In this document: piece after piece, positions 46,964-56,466 of the stretch
How the letters are laid out: each line of letters begins with the position of its first letter
Position numbering within the stretch: position 1 is the stretch's first letter
Origin: a bacterium
GTDB taxonomy: Bacteria; Planctomycetota; Planctomycetia; Planctomycetales; Planctomycetaceae
Assembly: GCA_016124895.1 (NCBI GenBank)
Contig: WGMU01000018.1
Span: forward strand, 1-64,000
Reading direction: 5' to 3'
Length of the DNA stretch: 64,000 bases
Made by a program: the position numbers and the translations under genes
Notes under the pieces: generated by a model
Database searches by the model: none
The model's input: only the letters and a program-made list of their open reading frames with translations
Told to the model about the DNA's origin: nothing

Positions 46964-49728
46964 TGGACCAGTCGATGCCGCACCCCATCAAAACTGCTCC
47001 CGTACTTTCCGGCTGGCGGAACTGCTGTGCCATCTCGGCTGTCTTGAGCCTGCTGTTCATCGCTGGTTGTGGCGAACAGAGCAGCAATGCCGCGTCCGTT
47101 GCTGCCTCCGAGTCATCATCTTCAGAGTCCCGGCCAGTTCCGGCGTCTGGATCCAGGCAGGACGCCGGCGCGATCGAGGTGACAGCAGCTTCAGTGCAAC
47201 GTGTCCCGCCGGTTGTTGACAGCCAGACGTTTGAAACGACCGTCCGTCCATTTCTGGTAAAGCACTGCGTCGCGTGTCACGGTGCAGAGACCGCCGAGGC
47301 GGAGTTGCGGCTCGACACACTGGCGGCGGACTTCGTGCAGCGGCCGGCAGTCGATCACTGGATCGAAGTGCTGGACCGACTCAACCTGGGCGAAATGCCG
47401 CCAGAAGACCGACCGCGCCCCGACGCCGCAGCGCTGACGCGCGTGATTGAGTGGATCACTTCCGAACTCCAGCTTGCCCGTGCCCGTTCGCAGTCGACGG
47501 GTGGCCGAGTGCTGCTGCGCAGACTCACACGGTTTGAGTACGCGAATACCGTTCGTGATTTGCTCAATGTCGACTTTGTTGAAGGCGAAGGTCCGCTCGA
47601 AGCGTTGCCGCCTGACGGAGCGATCGCCGGTTTCGACCGCGTCAGCAAGGCGCTGCTGCTTGATCCATCACTGATGGAAGCCTGCCTCAATGTCGCTCGG
47701 GAAGTCGCCGACCGGGCGGTGACGTTCCGCCCGCCGCTTGTGCCTCAAAGGACGCTGCGTTTTGAATTCGACCGCACGCCACATACGGCCATGAGCTACA
47801 TCCCGCATCACCGGGCCGCTGAAGTGGAGGGGGACTTTCTGGTCGTCATGGAAGGGAGGGCTCGAACGTTCGCCAGACTGCGGCACCCCTTTAATGACAA
47901 TGAGATCCCGATCACCGGCCGTTATCGCGTCCGTGTCCGAGCGGCCGCTGATCCGGGCACACGCGGCGAACCGGTCTACATGGACGTGCTGTTTGGAGCC
48001 GAAGGACGACAGGCGAGATTTCGCGTCGACTCACGAAAGGACGCTCCGGACATCTACGAGTTCGAGAAGACGTTTGACGCCTTTACACCCGGTGAGTTTG
48101 AAGTCGGCATCGTGAACGGCACGCGCTTCGGCCAGGGCAACGCCGAGTGGCATCAGCTCAATGGTGAGCTGACGAAGCTCGCTGAGCAGGGTGATCTGTT
48201 TGAGGCCACCATCAGAAAATCGCGGCTGCGGGCCGAAGGCGCGTACGACCACTTCGTTCGAGGTTCCTACCTGCCGCAGGTGCTGCATCTGGACGAACTG
48301 CCAAAGCTGTACCTCGAGTGGATTGAAGTGATCGGCCCGTTGCAGGGCGAGTTTCCTCCGTCGAGTATGGCCACGATTTTCGGTGACTCCGAAACAGCAG
48401 CTCTGTTTTCCAGGCCGGACACCGACCGCGATCAACTTCTGCAGGCGACGCGTGGCATCTTCGACCGACTGCTGCCGCGAGCATTCCGCCGGCCGGTCGC
48501 CCAGACGGAAGTGGATGCGCTCGTTGATCTCGTCAGGACCGAACTGCAGGCGGGAGCCAGTCCGGAGCAGTCCATTGAAACGGGGCTCGTCGCCATGCTG
48601 TGCGCACCCGACTTCCTGTTTCTGTTTGAGCCCGGGCGAGAGGACGACGCTCCTCGCCGCCTGACTGATCACGAACTCGCGTGCCGGTTGAGTTACTTCC
48701 TGTGGAGCACCATGCCGGATGCAGAACTGACGCGACTGGCCGACACCGGACAGCTCCAGTCACCGCCAGTACGCGCGGCACAAGTGGATCGCATGATCGC
48801 CGATCCCAGGATCGAAGGGTTCGTCAACAGCTTCGCCCGGCAGTGGCTGAAGGTCGGCGAGTTCGATCGCTTTGCCCCGGATCAGCAGATTTATCCCGAT
48901 TTCTATGCGACGGAAATGGCCGGCATCGAAGACGACGTCAAAGCGGAGCCGCTGGCATTTTTCCGCGAAATCCTGCAACACGACGAATCCGTCCTCAACT
49001 TACTCGACAGCGACTGGCTGATGCTCAATGAACGGCTGGCAAAGCTGTACGGGATCCCCGGAGTCGACGGGCCGGAGCTGCGGCGCGTCTCCCTGCATCG
49101 CGAGGCAAGCGACGCGGCCAGCAAACGACGCGGCGGCCTGCTGGGTATGGCCGGCGTACATCTGTGGGGAGCTGACGGTAATCGGACCAAACCGGTCGAA
49201 CGGGGCAAGTACCTGCTCACCGTACTGTTCAACGATCCGCCGCCTCCACCGCCGCCGAACGCGGGCGAAGTTGAGCCGAACCTGCGCGGCGAAACCCTGA
49301 CCGTTCGCGAACGTCTGGCCCGGCACCGCGAGCAGACAACGTGCAACAACTGCCATCGCCGGATCGACCCTTATGGCCTGGCAATGGAGAACTTCAACGT
49401 TATCGGTCAGTGGCGCGACCGTCTCGACGGCGAGAAACCGTTATCGCACTGGAGAGACAACCGGCCAGCCATCGACGCTTCCGGGACTCTGCCCAGTGGC
49501 CGCCGATTTGCAGACTTCGTTGAGTTCAAACAGGCGATTTCAGAGCAGCAGGAACGCTTCATTCAGGCACTGACAGAAAAGCTCTTCATCTATGCGCTGG
49601 GACGGACTGTCGAGCCTAGCGATCGACCAGCCATTACCGGGATTGCCAGCCAGAGTCTGAACGGCAACGCAACACTGCCGACGATGCTCAAGGCCATCGC
49701 CGCGAGTGACTCGTTTTTGTCAAAGTGA
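46963..49728 (+). CDS. DUF1592-family planctomycete cytochrome lipoprotein
   Basis: 921 aa. The lipobox LFIAGC (Cys 36) predicts a membrane-anchored lipoprotein. Domains in order: cytochrome c-like region with CVACH (102-106) and MPPEDRP; DUF1587 (RRLTRFEYANTVRDLLNVD); a beta-rich middle; DUF1595/DUF1592 (RAFRRPVAQTEVDALVDLV, RRLTDHELACRLSYFLWSTMPDAEL); DUF1588 (RGGLLGMAGVHLW, CNNCHRRIDPYGLAMENF, CxxCH 794-798); DUF1585 at the end (TEKLFIYALGRTVEPSD). Two heme sites are implied. The start overlaps the preceding stop as TAATG. It is the last gene of the ECF operon and pairs functionally with DUF1552. Confidence 0.93.
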   Translation: MDQSMPHPIKTAPVLSGWRNCCAISAVLSLLFIAGCGEQSSNAASVAASESSSSESRPVPASGSRQDAGAIEVTAASVQRVPPVVDSQTFETTVRPFLVKHCVACHGAETAEAELRLDTLAADFVQRPAVDHWIEVLDRLNLGEMPPEDRPRPDAAALTRVIEWITSELQLARARSQSTGGRVLLRRLTRFEYANTVRDLLNVDFVEGEGPLEALPPDGAIAGFDRVSKALLLDPSLMEACLNVAREVADRAVTFRPPLVPQRTLRFEFDRTPHTAMSYIPHHRAAEVEGDFLVVMEGRARTFARLRHPFNDNEIPITGRYRVRVRAAADPGTRGEPVYMDVLFGAEGRQARFRVDSRKDAPDIYEFEKTFDAFTPGEFEVGIVNGTRFGQGNAEWHQLNGELTKLAEQGDLFEATIRKSRLRAEGAYDHFVRGSYLPQVLHLDELPKLYLEWIEVIGPLQGEFPPSSMATIFGDSETAALFSRPDTDRDQLLQATRGIFDRLLPRAFRRPVAQTEVDALVDLVRTELQAGASPEQSIETGLVAMLCAPDFLFLFEPGREDDAPRRLTDHELACRLSYFLWSTMPDAELTRLADTGQLQSPPVRAAQVDRMIADPRIEGFVNSFARQWLKVGEFDRFAPDQQIYPDFYATEMAGIEDDVKAEPLAFFREILQHDESVLNLLDSDWLMLNERLAKLYGIPGVDGPELRRVSLHREASDAASKRRGGLLGMAGVHLWGADGNRTKPVERGKYLLTVLFNDPPPPPPPNAGEVEPNLRGETLTVRERLARHREQTTCNNCHRRIDPYGLAMENFNVIGQWRDRLDGEKPLSHWRDNRPAIDASGTLPSGRRFADFVEFKQAISEQQERFIQALTEKLFIYALGRTVEPSDRPAITGIASQSLNGNATLPTMLKAIAASDSFLSK

Positions 49729-49841
49729 CTCACCCCGTTCCGGTTCCCGGACGACTGGTCAGCATCTGCGACCGAGCATCTCCGGGGGACTTTCTCGGCA
49801 AGCATTTCCTGGCCGGCAATTCGCTGAAATTGCGCGATCAT

Positions 49842-50363
49842 TCAGTCTGGTTCGCTCGTCTGCGGTACGACTGGAGTTCCGTAGAGAATCTCCGGCGAGA
49901 ATTCGTCATGGAAGGTTTCGCCAGTAATCTTCCAGTGGCCGTTGATGTTCCGAAGGTCGAGTTTTGCTCGCACGTTGCGGTCTGCAAAAACGCGTTCGAG
50001 TTCCACGACTGCCCGAGTGCCCTCGACCTGCCAGTCCGTCGTGACGTAGCTGCGGAGCGACTTCGTGCGAACACGCAATCCGGCTGCAAATTGCTCCCGG
50101 TCTGCCACTGACAGAGAAGACTCGTGCTGGCTGAGGGCATCGCCCGCAAAGCAATTGAGCCACGCTTCCAGGTCTCCGGCTTGTGCCGCCGATATCGATC
50201 GTTCGACGACGGTGTCGATCGCGTCTTCATCCGTTCGAGCGTTCGGTGCCGGATCACTCTGAATTGACGGGCGCGCCAGAAACACTGCCAGCAGCAGCGA
50301 TGCCGTCGCGGCGAGCGCGACGGATGGCTTTGCACGGCGTGAGTAAAGATCCGGAGACTTCAT
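49842..50363 (-). CDS. Hypothetical exported NTF2-like (SnoaL-like) protein
   Basis: 173 aa. An N-terminal transmembrane or signal segment (VALAATASLLLAVFLA) precedes a 120-residue domain that looks NTF2/SnoaL-like: DTVVERSISAAQAGDLEAWLNCF, then beta strands and the closing INGHWKITGE. No catalytic residues are obvious. It converges with the DUF1592 gene; a short gap of 110 nt separates them. Confidence 0.65.
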   Translation of the reverse strand: MKSPDLYSRRAKPSVALAATASLLLAVFLARPSIQSDPAPNARTDEDAIDTVVERSISAAQAGDLEAWLNCFAGDALSQHESSLSVADREQFAAGLRVRTKSLRSYVTTDWQVEGTRAVVELERVFADRNVRAKLDLRNINGHWKITGETFHDEFSPEILYGTPVVPQTSEPD

Positions 50364-50546
50364 ATTGTGGGATTGTGCGCGGCCAGCTCCAGGTTTGCAC
50401 GGTCGACAAGTGGCTCAGGCCGACTGGTTCAGAGCACTGCGGGGCGCCTTGGTTCATCCGGCGGCTCCTGTACTTTCTGCGCGGTCAGAAGTATTGTGCC
50501 CGTGAGATGAATCTCCCGCTGAATCGAACGCCCGAGGAGACCTCAC

Positions 50547-53255
50547 ATGCAGCTTTCACGCACCTGGCTGACTGGCGTCGGACTCACGGTTCTGCTCCTG
50601 GGTTTTCTCGGCCTTGCCGAGTTCAATGACCTGGCTCTCGGGCAGAATGAAAAGAAAGCTCAAACACAGAGCGGCGCGAAGAAGCCAGGCCAGAAGAAAC
50701 AGGCCGGAAAGAAAAAGGCTGCGGACGAGTTCGCGACACCCGGCGCGTCTCAGGCAGACATCAGCCAGCAGGAGTTCATCCCGCCGGGTTCGCCGACTTC
50801 CCGCTACGAGCAGTTGCTGATCCGGGACGCCGCAGCCGGCGGCGCCCAGGTGCTGTCGGTCGGTGACTCGTATGATGATTTCGTCTCGGTGGCTCAGGAC
50901 AGCGCGGGAACCGTGTATGCCGCGTACGCCGCTTATTACGACGGCCATGATCAGATTCGGCTGCACAGACGGAACGAGAACGATCAGTGGTCCGTGTTTT
51001 CGCCAGTTCCGCTGGCCGGCCAGCGCGCCGATATCTGGATGCCGCAGCTTGCTGTCGATGGCAACGACCACCTGTGGGTCATCTGGAGTGAGCAGACCGG
51101 ACAGACTCCCGGTAACAGCGGCAACTGGGATCTGTATGCGCGACAGCGGCTCGAAACCCACTGGGGGCCACTTGTTCGTCTGACCGACGATCCAAAGCCG
51201 GACATCAATCATCACGTGGCGCGGGATGCTTCGGGCAATCTGCACGTCGTGTGGCAGGCGCATCCGGAAAACAGCGGCGATGTGCAGTACTGCTCGTTCA
51301 ACGGAAACGACTGGTCGAAGCCGTTGGCGGTGACGTCTGACGCAGAGAGCGACTGGTTCCCGCGTGTCGCGATCGATCATTCCGGCACGGCCTGGATCGT
51401 CTTCGACAGTTACCGCAACGGCGACTACGACGTCTTTCTGACGAGCGTCGCAAACGGCTCACCCGGTCAGGTCATTCCGATTGCGACGTCCACGTTTTAC
51501 GAAGCTCACGCCAGCGTCGCCTGTACGCGCGATGGTCACGTCTGGATTGCGTGGGAACAGGGCGGCCACAACTGGGGCAAGAACCAGGGACACTGGACAC
51601 GGGAGGAGAACCGCAATCAGGGCACAACTCTGGGCAGCGGTCGCGAAGTTCGAGTGGCGTGCTGGAAGAACGGCGAGTTACGGTCCGCGCCGGCCCTCGC
51701 ATCGGTCATCGCCAAAAGCCGCACCGGAGCCGTTTTGCCGTACGCGATGGCCGAACTGTCGACGTCCACCGACGATCGGCTGTGGCTGCGTTTCCGTCAT
51801 CTGACGATCGGACGTCAGCGGGCAGGCAACCGCTTCACGAGAGGCTGGACCGAGCAGGTCTCGTGGCTGACGAAAGATGGCTGGGCAGATCCTGTCGAAA
51901 TGCCAGCCAGCTACGGACGTATCAGCGTCTTCAGCCGCATCCTGCCGGCGAAAGACGGTGGGCTGCTCGTGGCATATTCCGGCGACGCCCGCAACGTCCA
52001 GAATTTCCATCAGCCGATCCACGACACGGCGATGTTCCGTCAACTGCCCGCCCCGGAAAGTGCCCCCGGGGCTCCGGAACTCGAACTTTATGATCCGCCC
52101 GAACCGCCAGCCGGAATCGCCGCGTGGAATTCGAGTCTGGAAGAAAAGCAGGTCCAGGCGATCCGCGATCATCGTGTCACGATCGACGGCGTCGAGCATC
52201 GGATCGTGCGCGGCGATCTGCATCGTCACACGGAACTGAGCTGGGATGTCGGGCCGGGGAACGATGGTTCCTACATCGATTTTTACCGCTACATGATTGA
52301 CGTCGCTGCGATGGACTTCGGCGGGCTGACCGATCATCAGGGCGGAGGCGGATACGCCTACTGGTGGTGGCTGAGTGAAAAGTCCTGCGATATGTACTAC
52401 CTGGCGCCGCGCTTCGTCCCGCTTTATGGCTACGAACGCAGCGCGAAGTTTCCGAACGGGCACCGCAACGTGTTTCACTCGTACCGTGGAGTCCCGGTCT
52501 TTCAGTTCCAGTTGACGCTGGATCAATCGGGCGTGTTTCCCGGCGTCGGCAGCGGAGCACTCGTCGATAACGACACGAAGTTGTTGTACGAGTACCTGCA
52601 CCGCTCGGGAGGCATCGCGATCTCGCACACCTCCGGCACATCCTCAATGGGCACGGACTGGCGCGACAACGACCCGGAAATCGAGCCCGTCGTCGAGATC
52701 TATCAGGGCGCGCGTAACAGTTACGAAACTCTCGGCGCTCCCCGCGTTCACCCGGAAGATCAGCCGCCGGCTCGCGCACCGGGCGGATTCCAGCAGGCAG
52801 GTCTGGTGTGGAACGCGTACAAGAAGGGTTACCGCCTGGGAACAATCGCATCGAGCGATCACGGCTCAACGCATATCAGCTACGCGCTGGTCTACACGCC
52901 GAAGAATGAACGGCAACCGATTATCGATTCGATCCGGAAGCGTCACACCTGGGGCGCCACCGAGAACATCATTCTGGAACTGTTCACCGATGGCGGCTTC
53001 ATGGGAGACGAACTGACCGTCGACGGCAAACCGTCGCTGCGGATCCGGGCGATCGGGACCGAACCGATTGCCGAACTCACGCTGGTGCGGAACAACGAGT
53101 ACGTCTACACGTCAAAACCCGGCAAACAGACGGTCGAGTTCAAATGGACGGACATGGCGACGTCCGACGACACCAACCTGTACTACTTCCGGGTCGTCCA
53201 GGCGGATGGCGAAATCGCCTGGTCAAGTCCTGTCTGGATCCACGTCAGGAAATGA
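50547..53255 (+). CDS. Exported beta-propeller and PHP-type metallohydrolase fusion (DUF3604-like)
   Basis: 902 aa. A signal peptide (VGLTVLLLGFLGLAEFNDLALGQ) and a Lys/Gln-rich linker lead to propeller-like repeats at about 85-480 (WVIWSEQTGQ, VVWQAHPENSG, WIVFDSYRNGD, WIAWEQGGHN, repeated W-x-x-W/F blades). From about 545 the PHP/DUF3604 domain follows: HRIVRGDLHRHTELSWD with metal ligands HxH, FGGLTDHQGGGG, GGIAISHTSGT and GTIASSDHGSTH. It ends with a beta-sandwich. PHP enzymes hydrolyse phosphoesters, but the substrate is unknown. GAGGAG 7 nt upstream supports the start. Confidence 0.85.
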   Translation: MQLSRTWLTGVGLTVLLLGFLGLAEFNDLALGQNEKKAQTQSGAKKPGQKKQAGKKKAADEFATPGASQADISQQEFIPPGSPTSRYEQLLIRDAAAGGAQVLSVGDSYDDFVSVAQDSAGTVYAAYAAYYDGHDQIRLHRRNENDQWSVFSPVPLAGQRADIWMPQLAVDGNDHLWVIWSEQTGQTPGNSGNWDLYARQRLETHWGPLVRLTDDPKPDINHHVARDASGNLHVVWQAHPENSGDVQYCSFNGNDWSKPLAVTSDAESDWFPRVAIDHSGTAWIVFDSYRNGDYDVFLTSVANGSPGQVIPIATSTFYEAHASVACTRDGHVWIAWEQGGHNWGKNQGHWTREENRNQGTTLGSGREVRVACWKNGELRSAPALASVIAKSRTGAVLPYAMAELSTSTDDRLWLRFRHLTIGRQRAGNRFTRGWTEQVSWLTKDGWADPVEMPASYGRISVFSRILPAKDGGLLVAYSGDARNVQNFHQPIHDTAMFRQLPAPESAPGAPELELYDPPEPPAGIAAWNSSLEEKQVQAIRDHRVTIDGVEHRIVRGDLHRHTELSWDVGPGNDGSYIDFYRYMIDVAAMDFGGLTDHQGGGGYAYWWWLSEKSCDMYYLAPRFVPLYGYERSAKFPNGHRNVFHSYRGVPVFQFQLTLDQSGVFPGVGSGALVDNDTKLLYEYLHRSGGIAISHTSGTSSMGTDWRDNDPEIEPVVEIYQGARNSYETLGAPRVHPEDQPPARAPGGFQQAGLVWNAYKKGYRLGTIASSDHGSTHISYALVYTPKNERQPIIDSIRKRHTWGATENIILELFTDGGFMGDELTVDGKPSLRIRAIGTEPIAELTLVRNNEYVYTSKPGKQTVEFKWTDMATSDDTNLYYFRVVQADGEIAWSSPVWIHVRK

Positions 53256-53960
53256 CATGAGCGAGTCCGCCTGTGCTTCTTCCGACGCCCGATCAACTCG
53301 CGAAACTGCTGACACGCAGTCATGCCGTTCGGCTCCAGCTTACGACGCCGACCGTCGATGGTAACGAGCCACGCCTTGCATTAATCAACCCGCCAACTGG
53401 CTTTCTGGCAGGAATCCAGTCGCAGAAAACTCTGGCGAGCAGTGTAGCTCTCCGAAACATCCGTCTGCCTCATCTGTACGAATCCGTGTTTCTTTTTGGC
53501 TGAGATTCTTTGCTTGCGGCATCGCACCGGTCCCGCGAATAAGGGATTATGAATTCAGTCATCGCCTGGCGAAGCGTCCTGACGTCTCCAGTCGTCGATG
53601 GCCAGCACCGCTCGATAGCGTTCCTGAACTCCGGCCTTCACGGACCGCGAACAAACCATCTGAGCGAGCTGGATTCGCGGCTGCTCGGAAACCTCAATGA
53701 CGACGCTGCTGTTTCGGCCACGCATCAGGACGTCCCTGTCCAGACCACGAAACTCTCCCTCCACGCCCCAGCCTCTTCTCAATTCCCCACCCGTTCCTGC
53801 GAATGCCAGTCCTTGATGCGCGGGCTCAGTGCCTGGTGATGCCACGCAGCGTCGTTGTTACGGAGTTTCGTAAGAAGTTTCAGACACTCGTGCGTGTTTT
53901 TCGTTTCGGATTCGACAGACAAATCGGAAGCCCGCGCTGATCCATGCGGAGAGACCTGCC
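53256..53960. other. 700-nt stretch without a recognised gene
   Basis: Open frames of 75-96 codons occur on both strands (for example near 53273-53503 and 53549-53845), but none has a convincing start, signal or family match, and they overlap each other. A gene fragment cannot be excluded. The right edge contains the ribosome-binding site of the next gene. Confidence 0.4.
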
Positions 53961-54419
53961 ATGTCAGGCCGAAAACTGAAGCGGTCGCTGCTGGCGATGA
54001 TCGTCCTGGCTGCAGCCGCGAAGTGCGTCTGGGCACTCGGGTTTCGACTGAGTCAGTCAAAAGAGCAACTTGAACTGAAATACAACGTCGATTGCACCGA
54101 CCACGACAGCGGTCGCGTTTCAATCAACCTCACCATCACCGAACAGGGACGAATCAAACCGGTTCACGCCGTTCAACTGGCCATTCCCAGCGATGACGGT
54201 ACAGGATATTTCGACCTGTCGGTTTCGCTGGCCACGGAAACAGTCGACGGAAAACTGCGGGCAAGGGCTCACTTGACGCGGGAACTTGCCGAGCGGGCGA
54301 CAATTCGGCTGGTGACTCGCACTAATCCGGAGAGCGGAGGGAAGGCCGAAAGGACCTGGTATTACCACGTGATCCCAATCGCCGACTACATCAGGAAACG
54401 AGACCAGAAACCGAAGTGA
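53961..54419 (+). CDS. Hypothetical secreted protein
   Basis: 152 aa. GGAGAG lies about 6-8 nt before the ATG. The signal KRSLLAMIVLAAAAKCVWALG is followed by a beta-rich domain (LELKYNVDCTDHDSGRVSINLTITEQGRIKPV, GYFDLSVSLATETVDGKLRARAHLTRELAERATIRLVTR). It resembles an Ig-like or carbohydrate-binding sandwich but I cannot name a family. A terminator-like hairpin lies downstream at 54573. Confidence 0.65.
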   Translation: MSGRKLKRSLLAMIVLAAAAKCVWALGFRLSQSKEQLELKYNVDCTDHDSGRVSINLTITEQGRIKPVHAVQLAIPSDDGTGYFDLSVSLATETVDGKLRARAHLTRELAERATIRLVTRTNPESGGKAERTWYYHVIPIADYIRKRDQKPK

Positions 54420-54572
54420 CCGCTTTGTCGGCGAACAGACAGCCGGGTCTGAAATGACGAAACCGGATTTGATTTTTCAGACGCAGCCGACAATCCGATT
54501 CTCTGCCGAGCCGTTGCGGCGGCATCTGCAGAACAAAGCCCGTTCAGCGTTGCCCTTATCAGGGAAGCGGGA

Positions 54573-54632
54573 CCGGGTGGGGGGCCGATAAAGAGCCGGC
54601 AGCCTTTCCAGTGCCCCTCACCCGGCATTTTT
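54573..54632 (+). terminator. Terminator-like hairpin with T-run
   Basis: CCGGGTGGGGGG (54573-54584) pairs with CCCCTCACCCGG (54614-54625), one mismatch, with a 29-nt loop, followed by five T at 54628-54632. It lies about 150 nt after the plus-strand hypothetical gene and probably ends it. Confidence 0.5.
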
Positions 54633-54783
54633 ATGCGCCACGGGTTGCCTCAGACGTCGACGGCCTGGTGATTTGCAGCCGTTCTCCACGGCGAATCTTC
54701 GCAACTCGATACCCACGAGAACCTACGCTGACGTCTTGCCTGCAGCGACCATCCTGACGATACAACAGCATTGATCAAACGTC

Positions 54784-54821
54784 AAAACGCCTCGAAAGCG
54801 ATCAGGCTTTCGAGGCGTTTT
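54784..54821 (-). terminator. Bidirectional terminator after rpsI
   Basis: Perfect 15-bp stem, AAAACGCCTCGAAAG (54784-54798) with its complement at 54807-54821, and an 8-nt loop. The stem ends in TTTT on both strands. It sits about 55 nt after the rpsI stop and terminates the rplM-rpsI operon. Confidence 0.8.
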
Positions 54822-54877
54822 CTGGATTGAACCGTCTGGCTGAGCTGAATTGAGAAATTCAGCCCTGAAGCAGCCAC

Positions 54878-55489
54878 TTAACGCTTCGAGAACTGAAAGC
54901 TGCGGCGAGCCTTGCGGCGACCGTACTTTTTACGTTCTACCATACGATCGTCACGACTCAGGAAGCCGCCGACTGACAGTGTGTGGTGCAGCAGTTCGTT
55001 TCGAGCTTCGAGAGCACGAGCGATTCCCAGAATGACAGCGCCGGTCTGGCCGGTCGTTCCGCCACCGTTGACTCGCACCCAGACGTCGACACTGTTGCGG
55101 GTATCAGTTGCGGTCAGCGGTTCCTGGACCATCTTCTGGTCGCGTTCAGTCGAGAAGTACTCGGAGAAATCGCGGCCGTTGACGACGAATTTGCCGTCGC
55201 CGTCCTTGATCCGGACACGGGCGACAGAGGTCTTGCGGCGACCAGTACCGATTGCCGTGCCGTCTTTGTCCAGCTTTCCCCGAACGATGCTCGGAGCCAT
55301 GGCTTCCACGAGCTCGTCGGCAGGAGCGCCGGCTCCCAGCGTCAACTCGGGAAGATCGGAACCGCCTGCGTCGGCAGCCGCTACGGGCTCGGCAACCGTG
55401 TTTTCTTCACCCGGTGCAGCAGGAGCTTCGTTCTGAAGCTGCTCTTCCGGAGTCTGTCCTTCTTCCTGACCTGGCGTATCTGTGCTCAT
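54878..55489 (-). CDS. rpsI: 30S ribosomal protein S9 (uS9) with acidic N-terminal extension
   Basis: 203 aa. The uS9 core is complete from about residue 80: GTGRRKTSVARVRIKDGDGKF, VNGRDFSEYF, VRVNGGGTTGQTGAVILGIARAL and the basic C-terminal tail ending in RRKARRSFQFSKR that reaches towards the P-site tRNA. About 75 extra residues at the N-terminus are rich in Glu, Ala and Pro (TPGQEEGQTPEEQLQNEAPA) and are absent from ordinary S9 of about 130 aa. The ATG at 55489 (MSTDTPGQ) is preferred over 55525. It follows rplM by about 100 nt on the minus strand, the classic operon order. Confidence 0.96.
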   Translation of the reverse strand: MSTDTPGQEEGQTPEEQLQNEAPAAPGEENTVAEPVAAADAGGSDLPELTLGAGAPADELVEAMAPSIVRGKLDKDGTAIGTGRRKTSVARVRIKDGDGKFVVNGRDFSEYFSTERDQKMVQEPLTATDTRNSVDVWVRVNGGGTTGQTGAVILGIARALEARNELLHHTLSVGGFLSRDDRMVERKKYGRRKARRSFQFSKR

Positions 55490-55593
55490 CAGTCTTACTC
55501 GGTTTCCAGTGCTGAGCGTCCGCAACTGGCGGACTGCTGTATTCCGATTTCTGGTCGTCAGGCAGCGGTTTCACCGCACCTGTCATCCTCAAG

Positions 55594-56097
55594 CTAGTCG
55601 TTTTCACGCGGCAGCAGATAAACCGGAAACGGCTGTGGCTGCTGAGCCTGATGCTGGTGCTGCGGTCCGCAGACCAGCTTCAGCTTGTCGAGCATGTGAC
55701 GTCCCAGCTTGCTTTTCGGCAACATGCGACGGACAGCTTCTTTCAGCAGCATTTCGGGATGCCGCTCCAGCATTTCGGTCGCGGTGAACACCTTCCGGCC
55801 ACTCGGGTAACCCGAGTACCGCTGGTAGGTCCGCTGCTCCATCTTGCTGGTGTAGTAGGGGTGCCACGGATGTCGGCCTGCGGCTCCGGTAAACCGGACG
55901 AGGTGGGCATTCAGCACGACGACGACATCACCGCAATCGACGTGTGGCGTGTACTCGGGCTTGTGTTTGCCCATCAGCACGTTTGCGATCGAAGCAGCCA
56001 GGCGTCCGACGATCATGCCTTCAGCATCCAAGACCAGCCAGTTCGGTTTGGCGGCTTCCTTCGTCACCATCGTGGTGCGTTGAGTAATCTGGGGCAC
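55594..56097 (-). CDS. rplM: 50S ribosomal protein L13 (uL13)
   Basis: 167 aa, a little longer than the usual 142 because of a C-terminal Gln/His/Pro-rich tail (CGPQHQHQAQQPQPFPVYLL). Core motifs: NWLVLDAEGMIVGRLAASIA, HVDCGDVVVVLNAHLVRFTG, KMEQRTYQRYSGYPSG and AVRRMLPKSKLGRHMLDKLKL. It is the first gene of the rplM-rpsI operon. The start MPQITQRTT fits the planctomycete form of the protein. Confidence 0.97.
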   Translation of the reverse strand: MPQITQRTTMVTKEAAKPNWLVLDAEGMIVGRLAASIANVLMGKHKPEYTPHVDCGDVVVVLNAHLVRFTGAAGRHPWHPYYTSKMEQRTYQRYSGYPSGRKVFTATEMLERHPEMLLKEAVRRMLPKSKLGRHMLDKLKLVCGPQHQHQAQQPQPFPVYLLPREND

Positions 56098-56466
56098 GTT
56101 ACAGTTCCTGAGGAAAACGTTTTCGACTTTATGCTTCAGGCCGAGGCGTCCGAATGATCGCAGCTCGTTGCCTGGTAACGACTTATCGTCGACCGGAGAG
56201 CAATTCCGGAGCGGAAGAACGCGGAAGGGTAACGCCAGGCGATGACGCGTTCAACTTTCGCACGAACAAATTCCGCGTGGCCAGGTGGCGGATTAGTGGA
56301 ATCTTGTCGGATTCACGCCGCGTCAGCTACTGTCCGCCGCGTCAGGAGACCCGGCAGCGGGTCAGCAGGTGTCGGCGCCGTTTGCTTCTGCACGGCGACG
56401 CCCCACACGGCCGCGAACGGATCGCGGGCGGACCACGGGATTGCCAGCTCAGGGAAGGGCATTGTC
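56098..56466. other. Divergent intergenic region
   Basis: About 370 nt between rplM (minus) and the small zinc-ribbon gene (plus). It must contain the ribosomal operon promoter. No gene or hairpin recognised. Confidence 0.5.

Noticed and set aside
53549-53845. Two overlapping frames of 96 codons on opposite strands
   Set aside because: Neither has a ribosome-binding site, signal or family match; kept only as an unassigned stretch.
54640-54780. Possible tRNA or small RNA between two hairpins
   Set aside because: I could not fold a cloverleaf or find a conserved small-RNA pattern.
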